In this document: in pieces, positions 16,665-24,946 of the stretch
How positions within the stretch are numbered: position 1 is the first letter of the stretch
Layout: the number at the start of each line of letters is the position of its first letter
Assembly: GCF_016107655.1 (NCBI RefSeq)
Contig: NZ_JABASX010000003.1
Location: forward strand, 310,001-374,000
Length of the DNA stretch: 64,000 bases
Reading direction: 5' to 3'
From: Brevibacterium antiquum
GTDB lineage: Bacteria; Actinomycetota; Actinomycetes; Actinomycetales; Brevibacteriaceae
Notes under the pieces: generated by a model
Told to the model about the DNA's origin: nothing
Database searches by the model: none
What the model saw: the letters and a program-made list of their open reading frames with translations, nothing else
Position numbers and translations under genes: made by a program

Positions 16665-16732
16665 CGTACGGCGATTGAACGCATACGACGACTGAACGCG
16701 TACGACGAGTGCACCCGTACGACTAGTCTGCC
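16665..16732. repeat. Four 17-bp degenerate tandem repeats
   Basis: Consecutive units: CGTACGGCGATTGAACG, CATACGACGACTGAACG, CGTACGACGAGTGCACC, CGTACGACTAGTCTGCC. The first eight positions (CGTACGAC) are the most conserved, and the last half drifts from left to right. There are no spacers between units, so it is not a CRISPR array. Confidence 0.8.
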
Positions 16733-16769
16733 CTTCCGCGTCCCCCTCTCATGGAGGACCGCGGAATAT

Positions 16770-16853
16770 TCGATCACGTTTGATGCACTCCTCGATCACG
16801 TTTGGTGCAGTCAAGCATTTCGCAAACTGCTCCACTGCACCAAACGTGATCGA
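16770..16853. repeat. REP-like element: direct copy plus 20-bp perfect inverted repeat
   Basis: TCGATCACGTTTGGTGCAGT at 16792-16811 is repeated as its exact reverse complement at 16834-16853, separated by 22 bases. A direct, slightly diverged copy (TCGATCACGTTTGATGCA) precedes it at 16770-16787. It can fold as a long hairpin and may end uppS transcripts from the other side. The shape resembles bacterial repetitive extragenic palindromes. No further copy was noticed in this window. Confidence 0.75.
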
Positions 16854-16925
16854 TGGCGAAACCGCTGGGACTTCTGGTGCCGGGAGGATCCTTCGTGGGC
16901 AGCGCTGAACGTCGAAACCTGAGTA

Positions 16926-17702
16926 TTAGGCGCTGGGGCTGTCGACGGCACCGCCGAAGCGACGGTCACGACGCGCGTACTCCTCGATCGCGGCCCACAG
17001 GGTGCGGCGATCGACATCGGGCCACAGGACGTCCTGGAAGACCATCTCCGCGTAGGCGGACTGCCACAGCAGGAAGTTCGAGGTGCGCTGCTCGCCAGAG
17101 GAGCGCAGGAACAGGTCGACGTCCGGCACCTGAGAGGCGTACAGGCGCGAGCGAACGGTCTTCTCGCTGACCTTGCCTGGCTTGAGCTTGCCGGCGGCTA
17201 CCTCGGCGGTGATCTGGTTGACCGCGTCGACGATCTCTGAGCGACCTCCGTAGTTGACGCAGAACTGGAGGACTAGGCCGGTGTTGTGCTTGGTCATCTC
17301 CGCCGCGGACTCGAGTTCGTCGATGACCGATCGCCACAGGCGCCCACGGCGTCCGGCCCACACGATCCGCACGCCGAGCTCATTGAGCTCATCACGACGA
17401 CGGCGGATGACATCGCGGTTGAAGCCCATGAGGAAGCGCACCTCGTCCGGGGAGCGTTTCCAGTTCTCGGTGGAGAAGGCGTAGGCGGAGAGATAGTCAA
17501 CGCCCATTTCGATGGCACCGTGGATGACTTCGAGGAGCGACGCCTCTCCGGCTTTGTGTCCTTCCGTGCGCGGCAGTCCGCGGTCGTTGGCCCACCGTCC
17601 ATTGCCGTCCATGACCACAGCGACGTGCTTCGGGACGAACTTCGCGTCGATGCCCGGGGGGCGGGCTCCGCTGGGGTGCGAGGGCGGCGTGGGATAGCTC
17701 AT
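16926..17702 (-). CDS. uppS: Undecaprenyl (polyprenyl) diphosphate synthase, cis type
   Basis: Cis-prenyltransferase making the lipid carrier for cell-wall precursors. It has the [13 protein letters not shown] motif with the catalytic Asp, EGHKAG, AFSTENW, and the C-terminal [24 protein letters not shown] region. The start at 17702 overlaps the recO stop as ATGA and gives 258 aa. The longer frame to 17750 lies within recO. The recO-uppS pair is common in Actinobacteria. The membrane-proximal enzyme is cytosolic. Whether the product is C50 or C55 cannot be read from the sequence. Confidence 0.95.
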   Translation of the reverse strand: MSYPTPPSHPSGARPPGIDAKFVPKHVAVVMDGNGRWANDRGLPRTEGHKAGEASLLEVIHGAIEMGVDYLSAYAFSTENWKRSPDEVRFLMGFNRDVIRRRRDELNELGVRIVWAGRRGRLWRSVIDELESAAEMTKHNTGLVLQFCVNYGGRSEIVDAVNQITAEVAAGKLKPGKVSEKTVRSRLYASQVPDVDLFLRSSGEQRTSNFLLWQSAYAEMVFQDVLWPDVDRRTLWAAIEEYARRDRRFGGAVDSPSA

Positions 17703-18427
17703 CTGGCCTCCAGAACTCTCAGTGATCGGATATTGCGTTCCAAGTGCCATGACACCCAGTCAGAGACGAGTTTGGAACCGTCGATCTGGTCGTGGAGGTC
17801 CGAGGATTCCGCTCGCTCCCAGTCACCGGAGAGCAGGGCGGCCATATGTTCGAGTGCGTCGGTGTCCGGCAGAGCCGCTCCGCTGGGTCGGCAGGTGGTG
17901 CACACGGCACCGCCCAGGGAGGCCGAGAACGCACGGTGCGGGCCCGGGCTGCCGCACTGTGCACAGTCGAGCAGGCTCGGTGCCCAGCCCGCCACGGACA
18001 TTGCCCGCAGCAGATACGCGTCGAGGGCCAGCCTCGGCGGATGCTCGCCATTGCACAGGGACCGGATGGCCGAGACGAGAAGCAGGAAATGGGTGCGCGA
18101 TTGGGGTTCGACCTCGGTGATCCGGGCGGCGGTCTCCGCCATCACACTCGCGGCCGAGTACGCGTCATAGTCGGCGCCGATGCCGCGGGCAAAGGGCTCG
18201 ATGAGTTCGACCTGGGTGACGATGTCGAGGTTGCGGCCGACGTGGCACTGCAGATCGACGAGCATGAAGGGTTCGAGCCGGGAACCGAAGCGTGACTTGG
18301 TGCGGCGAATGCCCTTCGCTACTGCTCGGATCAGCCCGTGGCTGCGGGTGAGAACAGTGACGATGCGGTCGGCTTCGCCGAGCTTGTGCCCTTGGAGCAC
18401 GATGCCTTCATCACGATAATTGTGCAC
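17699..18427 (-). CDS. recO: DNA repair protein RecO
   Basis: Recombination mediator that loads RecA together with RecR. It has an N-terminal OB fold ([20 protein letters not shown]) and a C-terminal zinc-type cysteine cluster (CAQCG ... CTTC), 242 aa. I choose the GTG at 18427 since family members begin with this segment. A GATAAT hexamer lies exactly six bases upstream, so the mRNA may be leaderless with no Shine-Dalgarno. The frame extends to 18472 without support. It is coupled to uppS by an ATGA overlap. Confidence 0.93.
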   Translation of the reverse strand: MHNYRDEGIVLQGHKLGEADRIVTVLTRSHGLIRAVAKGIRRTKSRFGSRLEPFMLVDLQCHVGRNLDIVTQVELIEPFARGIGADYDAYSAASVMAETAARITEVEPQSRTHFLLLVSAIRSLCNGEHPPRLALDAYLLRAMSVAGWAPSLLDCAQCGSPGPHRAFSASLGGAVCTTCRPSGAALPDTDALEHMAALLSGDWERAESSDLHDQIDGSKLVSDWVSWHLERNIRSLRVLEAR

Positions 18428-18450
18428 CTGCCCATTATCGCAGAATGCGA

Positions 18451-18466
18451 CGGGGAATGATCCCCG
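18451..18466 (-). terminator. Short hairpin after leuA
   Basis: CGGGGA-ATGA-TCCCCG, a 6-bp stem about 40 bases past the leuA stop and just upstream of the recO -10 region. It could end leuA transcripts or act as a recO operator. The evidence is structural only. Confidence 0.35.
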
Positions 18467-18478
18467 CCGCACTCTGTG

Positions 18479-18505
18479 TCAGGTGTGAGATATCAGGTGT
18501 GAGAT
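18479..18505 (-). repeat. 14-bp-period duplication at the leuA stop
   Basis: TCAGGTGTGAGAT occurs at 18479-18491 and 18493-18505, the second copy meeting the leuA stop (TGA at 18507-18505). A second TGA follows in frame 12 bases later. Confidence 0.75.
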
Positions 18506-20277
18506 CAGCGCTCGCGCTCACCGTCGCGATCACGGGCGGCACGGTTGACTGCCGAGACGACGGCCTTGAGTGAGGCCTTCGTGATGTTCGGGTGAAGTCC
18601 GGCACCCCAGACGACACGGTCTTCGACGGCGAGCTCGACGTACGCTGCCGCCATGGTGTCAGCACCGGAGCCGATGGCGTGCTCGGTGTAGTCCTGGAGA
18701 CGAACGTCGACGTCGAAGTTGTCGATGAGCACCTTCACCAGTGCATCGATGGGACCTTTGCCGCGTCCTTCGTAGGTGCGCTCTTGGCCGTCGACGATGA
18801 GGTCGACCTCGACGCGCTCCGAGGCGCCCGAGTCATCAACCGTGCCGGAGTCGGTGCGGAGGCCCACGATCTGGAACCGGCCCCAGGCATTGTCCGGATC
18901 ATCGCTGGGCAGGTACTCGTGGTTGAAGATACGGCGGATCTCCTCGGCCGATACCTCTCCTCCGCCTTCTGTGTGCTGCTGGACGGCGCGGGAGAATTCG
19001 ACCTGCATGCGTCGAGGCAGATCCAGACCGTACTCGCTCTTGAGCAGGTAGGTGACGCCGCCCTTTCCCGACTGCGAGTTCACGCGGATGATCGCTTCGT
19101 AGGAGCGGCCCAGATCTTTGGGGTCGACCGGCAGGTAGGGCATGTCCCATTCCATCAGGTCCACAGGCACGCCCTGCTCGTTGGCCTTCTTCTCACGGTC
19201 GGCGAACGCCTTGTTGATCGCGTCCTGGTGCGAGCCGGAGAACGAGGTGAAGACGAGGTCGCCACCGTAGGGGTGACGTTCGTGGACGCCGATCTGGTTG
19301 CATTCGGTGACGGTGTGGATGACTTCGTCGATGTCGGAGAAGTCCAGCTCGGGGTCGACGCCCTGGGTGTAGAGGTTGAGCGCAACGGTGACGAGGTCGA
19401 GGTTTCCGGTCCGTTCGCCGTTGCCGAAGAGGCAGCCTTCGATCCTGTCGGCACCTGCCATGATGCCCATCTCAGCTGCCGCCACGCCGGTTCCCCGGTC
19501 GTTGTGGGGGTGCAGGGACACGGCCACCTCGTCGCGGTAGGGCATGTTCCGGCAGAACCATTCGATCTGGTCGGCGTAGGTGTTCGGGGTGCCGCGCTCC
19601 ACCGTGGCCGGCAGGTTGACGACAGTCTCGCGGCCCGCGGCCGGCTGCCACATGTCGAGGACACTGCCGACGATGTCGAGAGCGAATTCGGGTTCGGTGT
19701 CGACGAAGATCTCGGGTGAGTACTGGTAGCCGAAGTCTGCGTCGCCGAGGAGTGACTCGGCGTGCTTCATGACCGCCTGGGTGCCACGGGTGGCGATGTC
19801 ACGAGTCTGGTCGAAACCCTCACCGTCAAAACCGAACACGACCTTGCGGAAGACCGGCGCGGTCGCGTTGTAGAGGTGGACGGTCGGCTTCTGGGCACCG
19901 ACGAGGGATTCCACCGTCCGTTCGATGAGGTCCTCGCGAGCCTGGGTGAGCACGGAGATGCGCACATCGTCGGGGATAGCGTCCTGCTCGATGATCTCGC
20001 GGACGAAATCGAAGTCGACCTGGCTGGCTGCGGGGAATCCGACCTCGATCTCCTTGAAGCCGAGCTTGACCAGGAGGTCGAACATCTTGCGCTTGCGCTC
20101 TGGCGTCATCGGATCGATGAGGGCCTGGTTGCCGTCACGCAGATCGGTGCTCAGCCAACGCGGAGCCTTCCGGATCAGCTGATCGGGCCAGGTGCGGTCG
20201 CGCATATCGAGAGCAATCCGGTCCTGAAAGGACTTGTACTTGCTGTATGGCATAGGAGTCGGCTTCTGCAGTTTCAT
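18505..20277 (-). CDS. leuA: 2-isopropylmalate synthase
   Basis: First committed step of leucine synthesis: acetyl-CoA + 2-oxoisovalerate to 2-isopropylmalate. It has a TIM barrel with STDLRDGNQALIDPM (metal and substrate site), SLHPHNDRGTGVAAAEM (HxH metal ligands), and GCLFGNGERTGNLDLVTVAL. The C-terminal LeuA allosteric domain (about residues 445-580) provides leucine feedback. At 590 aa it is the long actinobacterial form. GAGG lies about five bases before the ATG. It is preceded by a leucine-rich leader peptide and an intrinsic terminator, so it is controlled by transcription attenuation as well as feedback. It stands alone, as in many Actinobacteria. Confidence 0.98.
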   Translation of the reverse strand: MKLQKPTPMPYSKYKSFQDRIALDMRDRTWPDQLIRKAPRWLSTDLRDGNQALIDPMTPERKRKMFDLLVKLGFKEIEVGFPAASQVDFDFVREIIEQDAIPDDVRISVLTQAREDLIERTVESLVGAQKPTVHLYNATAPVFRKVVFGFDGEGFDQTRDIATRGTQAVMKHAESLLGDADFGYQYSPEIFVDTEPEFALDIVGSVLDMWQPAAGRETVVNLPATVERGTPNTYADQIEWFCRNMPYRDEVAVSLHPHNDRGTGVAAAEMGIMAGADRIEGCLFGNGERTGNLDLVTVALNLYTQGVDPELDFSDIDEVIHTVTECNQIGVHERHPYGGDLVFTSFSGSHQDAINKAFADREKKANEQGVPVDLMEWDMPYLPVDPKDLGRSYEAIIRVNSQSGKGGVTYLLKSEYGLDLPRRMQVEFSRAVQQHTEGGGEVSAEEIRRIFNHEYLPSDDPDNAWGRFQIVGLRTDSGTVDDSGASERVEVDLIVDGQERTYEGRGKGPIDALVKVLIDNFDVDVRLQDYTEHAIGSGADTMAAAYVELAVEDRVVWGAGLHPNITKASLKAVVSAVNRAARDRDGERER

Positions 20278-20315
20278 GGTTCCTCATTCATTGATCGTGT
20301 GCTTCATCAGCATAG

Positions 20316-20361
20316 GAAAAACTCCGCGACGAGTGTGCTGTCCGATCAGGACTCGTCGCGG
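20316..20361 (-). promoter_or_regulatory. leuA transcription attenuator (terminator hairpin)
   Basis: CCGCGACGAGT at 20324-20334 pairs perfectly with ACTCGTCGCGG at 20351-20361. On the minus strand the stem is followed at once by AGTTTTTCC, a true U-tract. It lies 47 bases before the leuA ATG and overlaps the 3' end of the leader peptide. A small CTGTG/CACAG stem at the start of the leader could be the competing structure. Confidence 0.85.
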
Positions 20362-20390
20362 CAAGGAAGGAGGAGCAACCTGTGAGCCAC
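20346..20390 (-). CDS. leuA leader peptide (14 aa, four consecutive Leu)
   Basis: GTG at 20390 opens a 14-codon frame reading M-A-H-R-L-L-L-L-P-C-R-D-E-S and a TGA. The four Leu codons are TTG CTC CTC CTT. Ribosome stalling there under leucine shortage would prevent the downstream terminator (20324-20361) from forming, the classical attenuation design known for leu genes. A TATGTT hexamer (20402-20397) sits six bases upstream, so the leader may itself start a leaderless transcript. No good -35 is seen. Confidence 0.8.
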   Translation of the reverse strand: MAHRLLLLPCRDES

Positions 20391-20522
20391 ACAGTCAACA
20401 TAGTCGTGGTTGCTCCGTCCATCCCACACCTGTCCAAATCCTAAGACTATGATCCCGATATCGCCGAGATGGTCAGTCGTCGTGTGCCCCTCTGCAGTCG
20501 GCAGCACTCCCCCGACAGACCC

Positions 20523-21773
20523 CTAGTCGAGGAAGTCGACCGAGGCACGCGCCATATTGAAGCCGACACCGGTCTCATCGGACTTGCATGTCATGCCTTC
20601 GCGGGTCGATGTGCAGGTCATCCCTTCGGCAGTGATCGATTCGCCGTAGCCGAGCACCCGAGCGGGACCGGAATTTCCGGGGGCCTCTTGGCAGGAGAAG
20701 CCGGCACCTTCGTCATTGGCCACCACGACACCTCCCCAGTTGTCCAACTGGCAGTCATCGGGTTCTGCGGGAGGCGTGTAGTCGAAGGCTGAGATGACGC
20801 ACCGGGTGCGATCGGCATCAATCGTGCAGGCGATGTTGCCGGACGGAGATTTGAAGGATTCGGCAGCGACAGGCGGCTTCGAACTCGAATCGTCGGACTT
20901 GGAGCCTGCATCGTCTGAGGGTCCTTGCGAGGACGAGCCGGGCGCGGCGTCGTCCTTGCTCTGCGTCGCGTCCCAGGCGATGTAGCCGACGATGCCGAGG
21001 GCGATCACCAGTGCGATCGCAGCCAGGGCCCAGAGCCACCCCGGGACCTTCTTCGTATCGGGTTCACGGCGGTAGGGTCCGCCGGGTCCGGCTGGCCCAC
21101 CGGGCCCATATCCCCCCGGTCCGTACCCACCAGGTCCACCGGGACCGTAACCGCCGCCGTTGGGACCGGCTGGTCCACCCGGTCCGACGGGTCCCCCTTG
21201 ACCACCTGGGCCGACACCTGGCCCGTGGCCGCCGCCTGCCGGTCCGGGACCACCGTGTCCTGCGTAGGCGGCTGCCGCATGTGGGGCGTAGGGTGATGCG
21301 CCGTTGGGCACGTGCGACTCGTTTCCGGGGTACTCGGGGGGATGCGGTTGAGGAGCGGGCTGTCCGGGCGCACCGAAGTCGGCGCCCCAGGGTTCGGGAT
21401 TCGGAGGCTGGCCGCCCGAGGCACCCTGTGGATTCCACTGCTTCGGTGCGGAGGCGGCCTCCGCCTCGGCGATGTCCTCGGACCTCGCCTTCCGTGGTGT
21501 CGGGCCGCTGAGCGCGGATTCTTCATTCTCGGCGGCGGCGAGTTGGCGCAGCTCGTCGAGGCTGAGTATCTCGGTGGCATCGGCTCCGTCGGAGGACACC
21601 ATCGACCGGAGTCTGGCCAGCTCGTCAGCGCTGAGGGCTTGGGTCGAGCCATCCGCGGCCGGGGATTTGTCCTGGCCGATGAACAACTGAGTGGTGATCG
21701 AATCCGGAGACTCCTCCGCCGGTTTCCGACGCCCGGGGCGCGGAGGGTGGTTCGGCACAGGTGGAATGCTCAT
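20523..21773 (-). CDS. Single-pass membrane protein with Gly/Pro-rich cytosolic arm and SPSGNI-type external domain
   Basis: 416 aa, exact function unknown. Residues 1-240 are disordered: an acidic segment with Thr-containing SITTQLF and DATEILSLDE motifs, then a Pro/Gly/Tyr-rich stretch (about 115-235). One membrane helix spans residues 244-267. After a Ser/Asp linker comes a C-terminal domain of about 100 residues with six Cys that starts SPSGNIACTIDADRTRC. This resembles small secreted domains of Mycobacteriales and Micrococcales (DUF6636-like, from memory). The domain is expected outside the membrane with disulfides. It is divergent from an L,D-transpeptidase, suggesting an envelope role. 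Confidence 0.75.
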   Translation of the reverse strand: MSIPPVPNHPPRPGRRKPAEESPDSITTQLFIGQDKSPAADGSTQALSADELARLRSMVSSDGADATEILSLDELRQLAAAENEESALSGPTPRKARSEDIAEAEAASAPKQWNPQGASGGQPPNPEPWGADFGAPGQPAPQPHPPEYPGNESHVPNGASPYAPHAAAAYAGHGGPGPAGGGHGPGVGPGGQGGPVGPGGPAGPNGGGYGPGGPGGYGPGGYGPGGPAGPGGPYRREPDTKKVPGWLWALAAIALVIALGIVGYIAWDATQSKDDAAPGSSSQGPSDDAGSKSDDSSSKPPVAAESFKSPSGNIACTIDADRTRCVISAFDYTPPAEPDDCQLDNWGGVVVANDEGAGFSCQEAPGNSGPARVLGYGESITAEGMTCTSTREGMTCKSDETGVGFNMARASVDFLD

Positions 21774-21833
21774 AGGCTCATTTTCGCATAGTCACTACCG
21801 CGGTGTTCTCAAGGTTCGTGAGATGATGACCTC

Positions 21834-22649
21834 ATGTTCAGTGGTGGAACCCGGGCCGGGACCAGCCTGACGGTCGCTGTTCTGGCCCTGACGCTGTCGT
21901 CATGCGGGACACCGACCGACAGCGAGGATGATGATGGTGCGTCCGCTCATTCCGCGATGGTCGCCGCGCCCGCCCAGCAGAACGACCTCGGTGATTTCGC
22001 CGCCCCCGCGCAGATGACCCCACCCGGAGCAGAAACCGCAGAGACAGCAGGTCCGGCCCACTCCGTTCAGGTCCCCGGACTGGGCCCGGAGACGGCCGCA
22101 CAGATTCCCGCAGAGACCTCACAGGTCCTCGTTGCCAGCGGGCCGGATGCGAATTCCGATTCCGGGCAGCTGAGCTTCTACACCTTCGATGACGGGCAGT
22201 GGAAGAAGCGCAAGACCTTTGACATCCACAATGGGAAGAAGGGCTGGCTGGCCGATCGACGGGAGGGCGACAAGACATCACCGGTCGGAGTCTTCACTCT
22301 CAGCGATGCAGGCGGGTACAAACAGGACCCGGGGACGGCGCTTCCCTACACCCAGGATGAACGACTCCCCTCCTCGGCGACGGTGGCCTACGGTCCCGAG
22401 TACGAGCGGGTCTTCGACTACATCATCGCAATCGACTACAACCGCGTTCCGGGCACCCCGCCCACCGACAGGACTCGTCCACTGGGATGGGACAAGGGCG
22501 GCGGCATCTGGCTGCACCTCGATCATGATTCCGGGACGAACGGCTGTGTGACGCTCAAGGAGAAGGACCTCAAATGGATCCTTGGGACCATCGACCCCGA
22601 TGCCCACCCGCACATCGCCATGGGACCTGAGTCCCAGCTGCAGAAGTAG
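21834..22649 (+). CDS. L,D-transpeptidase (YkuD) family lipoprotein
   Basis: 271 aa. A lipoprotein signal peptide with lipobox LSSC at about residues 21-24 places it on the outer face of the membrane. After a low-complexity linker (about 25-100), a YkuD-like catalytic domain follows (GDKTSPVGVFTLSDAGG), and the catalytic motif is HLDHDSGTNGCVTL with His and the nucleophilic Cys. Such enzymes make 3-3 cross-links or attach groups in peptidoglycan. The SGTNGC form differs a little from the common HG-x(n)-S-x-G-C motif, so some other thiol-transferase role is possible. It is followed by a RibD-like gene 10 bases downstream. Confidence 0.82.
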   Translation: MFSGGTRAGTSLTVAVLALTLSSCGTPTDSEDDDGASAHSAMVAAPAQQNDLGDFAAPAQMTPPGAETAETAGPAHSVQVPGLGPETAAQIPAETSQVLVASGPDANSDSGQLSFYTFDDGQWKKRKTFDIHNGKKGWLADRREGDKTSPVGVFTLSDAGGYKQDPGTALPYTQDERLPSSATVAYGPEYERVFDYIIAIDYNRVPGTPPTDRTRPLGWDKGGGIWLHLDHDSGTNGCVTLKEKDLKWILGTIDPDAHPHIAMGPESQLQK

Positions 22650-22659
22650 AGGCACCGGG

Positions 22660-23208
22660 ATGCGAAAGCTCATCATCTCCCTCGTACAGACGATCAACGG
22701 AGCGTATGCCCTGGACGGCTGGTCGACAGGCGTGTCTACGAAGGCCGACTTCAACTACTTCATAGCCCTGCGCAGACAGGCAGGCGCCATCATCATCGAC
22801 CGCCGGACCGCGCTCAATCCCGCACTGCCGGTCATCAACGCACCGGGCAAAGCCCTCGAACACACCCCCGTACATGTCCTGACCGAATCGGACCCGGACG
22901 AACTGAGCAGGCAGCTCGCCGAGGCCGGCCTCGACTACCGAGCTCAGCACTTCACTCCCGACACTGCCGCCCAGGTGCTCGAAGCCGTCGAGTCCACGAG
23001 CGAGACCCTGGTGTGCGAGTCCGGGCCGAACCTGGCCTACCGGCTGCTCGATGCCGTCCCGGGTGCCGAACTGCACCTGAGTCTGAGCCCGCTCTACTCT
23101 CACAGCGCCGGCAGCCACTTCTCCCAACTCGAGGCCACCCTCAGGTTGCGAGTCATCGATGTGCGAACCGTCGATGACCAGGTCTTCATCCGCTATGCCA
23201 AGGCCTGA
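22660..23208 (+). CDS. RibD C-terminal / dihydrofolate reductase-like protein
   Basis: 182 aa, a RibD_C fold reductase. It begins MRKLIISLVQTINGAYALDG, the nucleotide-binding strand and loop of bacterial bifunctional deaminase-reductase C-terminal domains, and has a later CESGPNLAYRLLDA segment, the usual GGP-like NADPH site. The start at 22660 follows GAGG; the longer frame lies in the preceding gene. It has no deaminase domain and no rib operon around it, so a riboflavin role is doubtful. It may share a transcript with the transpeptidase. Its stop lies in three 18-bp repeats. Confidence 0.75.
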   Translation: MRKLIISLVQTINGAYALDGWSTGVSTKADFNYFIALRRQAGAIIIDRRTALNPALPVINAPGKALEHTPVHVLTESDPDELSRQLAEAGLDYRAQHFTPDTAAQVLEAVESTSETLVCESGPNLAYRLLDAVPGAELHLSLSPLYSHSAGSHFSQLEATLRLRVIDVRTVDDQVFIRYAKA

Positions 23209-23256
23209 GTAGAAGGCAGGGCCTGAGCAGAGACCAGGGCCTGAGCACAGGTCAAG
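23203..23256 (+). repeat. Three 18-bp repeats spanning the RibD-like stop codon
   Basis: GCCTGAGTAGAAGGCAGG (23203-23220), GCCTGAGCAGAGACCAGG (23221-23238) and a partial third from 23239. Each starts GCC TGA, so three TGA stops stand in the same frame at 23206, 23224 and 23242. Confidence 0.85.
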
Positions 23257-23263
23257 ACCTGGC

Positions 23264-23932
23264 CTAGACACCCAGCTGAGTGCTGATCTCGTGCTCATCT
23301 GGTCGAGTCAGTACCGCGCTGACTGCTTCTGCGACCTGGGGAAGACTGATCGTCTCCACTCCCCCGCGCAGATCGTTACGGTCATCACCGCCGATGGGTG
23401 CCATGACCTTGAGCTCGCGATAGTCCACGGAGTCCGTCTCGGCCTCGGCCACCCTGATGAGCATCTCTTGGGCGGCGCCGAAGACGCTGATCGCTCCAGA
23501 CCCGACACAGGCCTCAACGCTGGCCACACCGTTGAGGGCCAGATGCCGGACATGGGCACTTCCGGCCGCCTCGGCGAGCGCCTCTGCTTCCTCGGCGAGC
23601 GCCTCTGACACGGCACAGGCTGCGAAATGACCACGCAGGTATGAGGAGTAGTCCTCATCGAAGGAGACGATCCCGCGAGCGATCATCGAAATGTCCACGT
23701 ACCACCCGCCGACCGCAGCGATGACCGCGTCGACCGATGACGCGTCCAATCGGTGGAGCTCGTCGATGACGGCCTGGGGTCGATCCACCCAATCGGGGAC
23801 GACGACGGGTTCATAGGCAGTCGTGCTCTCCGGCTGTGACCGGACGATGCCGGTGATGCGATGGTCAGCGGACAGGTACTGGGCCAGGCCTGTGGCGACG
23901 TGGCCGGAGGCTCCGAAGATGAGGATGTGCAT
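23264..23932 (-). CDS. NAD(P)-binding Rossmann-fold protein (SDR-like)
   Basis: 222 aa. It begins MHILIFGASGHVATGLAQYL, the GxxGxxxxG dinucleotide motif of atypical short-chain dehydrogenases or NmrA-like proteins. A region of alternating Ala/Glu (EALAEEAEALAEAAG, about 130-145) looks like a recent internal repeat. No clear YxxxK catalytic pair is visible, so it may be a redox sensor or a reductase of unknown substrate. It converges with the RibD-like gene and is divergent from the DUF817 gene. Confidence 0.7.
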   Translation of the reverse strand: MHILIFGASGHVATGLAQYLSADHRITGIVRSQPESTTAYEPVVVPDWVDRPQAVIDELHRLDASSVDAVIAAVGGWYVDISMIARGIVSFDEDYSSYLRGHFAACAVSEALAEEAEALAEAAGSAHVRHLALNGVASVEACVGSGAISVFGAAQEMLIRVAEAETDSVDYRELKVMAPIGGDDRNDLRGGVETISLPQVAEAVSAVLTRPDEHEISTQLGV

Positions 23933-24050
23933 GCCCCGAGTCTATTTGCTGAAGCCACAGCTGCTCCGATGGCTCCACCAGCGCCGAGGAGCGCGGCGCC
24001 GGGCGCGATAGGGTTCTGTCACGACCGCTGCCCCTCAGTCGAAGGACCTC

Positions 24051-24920
24051 ATGGCCGATCAGCATGAACTCACACGGCTCGAACAGCTCCTCGACCGATT
24101 CGCCAATCGGCATCTCTCACAGATACCGGACGGGGTGCGGGAGTTCCTCGTCTTCGGGATCAAACAGGCGTGGGCCTGCCTGTTCGGAGCCCTCATGCTG
24201 CTCGCGATCATTCTCACCACGTGGTGGTACCCGGACGATGCGGGCCTGGCCCGCAATGACGTCCTCGTGATCCTGGCAGTCCTGATCCAGGCGGTGATGC
24301 TCCTTCTACGTCTGGAGACCGGGCGCGAGCTCTGGGTCATCGTTCTGTTCCACATCGTCGGCACCGGAATGGAGATCTTCAAGACATCGATGGGCTCGTG
24401 GAACTATGCGGCCGGAGGTGTCCTCCACATCGCGGCTGTGCCCCTGTTCACGGGCTTCATGTACGCGGCCGTCGGCTCCTACATCGTGCGCGTCTATCGT
24501 CTCTTCGACCTGCGGTTCAGTTCTTACCCGCCGAGGTGGATCACCGCGGTCATCGCCGCCGCGATCTACCTCAACTTCTTCACCCACCACTACATAGTCG
24601 ATGTGCGTCTCTTCCTCGTCCTTGCTGTCGGGGTGGTGTTCTTCCGGTGTCGGATGCACTTCCACGTGCACAAGCTGACTCTGCGCATGCCGGTCCTCTT
24701 TGCGTTCGTGCTGGTGGCGTTCTTCATCTGGATCGCTGAGAACATCGGCACCGTCACCGGCGCGTGGCTCTACCCCTCCCAGATCGACGGTTGGCAGATG
24801 GTGCCGGTGACCAAACTGGTGGCGTGGTTCCTGCTGATGATGATCTCCGTCGTCCTCGTCACCTTCGTCTACCCTCCCAAACCGCCTGATAAGGCCAGGT
24901 CAGCTGATATTCTGAGCTGA
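24051..24920 (+). CDS. DUF817 family integral membrane protein
   Basis: 289 aa with about eight hydrophobic segments after a cytosolic N-terminus. DUF817 (Bacillus YoaT type) features: FGIKQAWACLFGALML, EIFKTSMGSWNY, YIVRVYRLFDLRFSSYP, and WIAENIGTVTGAW. The histidine-rich stretch RCRMHFHVHKL near residue 205 could bind a metal or heme, but the function of the family is unknown. It is followed by a penicillin-acylase family gene 26 bases downstream, possibly in one operon. Confidence 0.88.
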   Translation: MADQHELTRLEQLLDRFANRHLSQIPDGVREFLVFGIKQAWACLFGALMLLAIILTTWWYPDDAGLARNDVLVILAVLIQAVMLLLRLETGRELWVIVLFHIVGTGMEIFKTSMGSWNYAAGGVLHIAAVPLFTGFMYAAVGSYIVRVYRLFDLRFSSYPPRWITAVIAAAIYLNFFTHHYIVDVRLFLVLAVGVVFFRCRMHFHVHKLTLRMPVLFAFVLVAFFIWIAENIGTVTGAWLYPSQIDGWQMVPVTKLVAWFLLMMISVVLVTFVYPPKPPDKARSADILS

Positions 24921-24946
24921 AACTCAGACTCGGTCGAAGGAGACAT

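Larger units (their letters stand above)
16557..16925. other. 369-base convergent spacer rich in repeats
   Basis: No gene seen. From left to right it holds a 13-bp terminator (16621-16650), four degenerate 17-bp tandem repeats (16665-16732), a direct copy of a 17-20-bp element (16770-16787), and a perfect 20-bp inverted repeat (16792-16853). Each is described separately. Confidence 0.8.

Noticed and set aside
16665..16732. CRISPR-like array
   Set aside because: The 17-bp units are contiguous without spacers and there are no cas genes.
20281..20460. T-box riboswitch for leuA
   Set aside because: No T-box consensus or specifier loop is evident, while the leucine-rich leader peptide explains the terminator.
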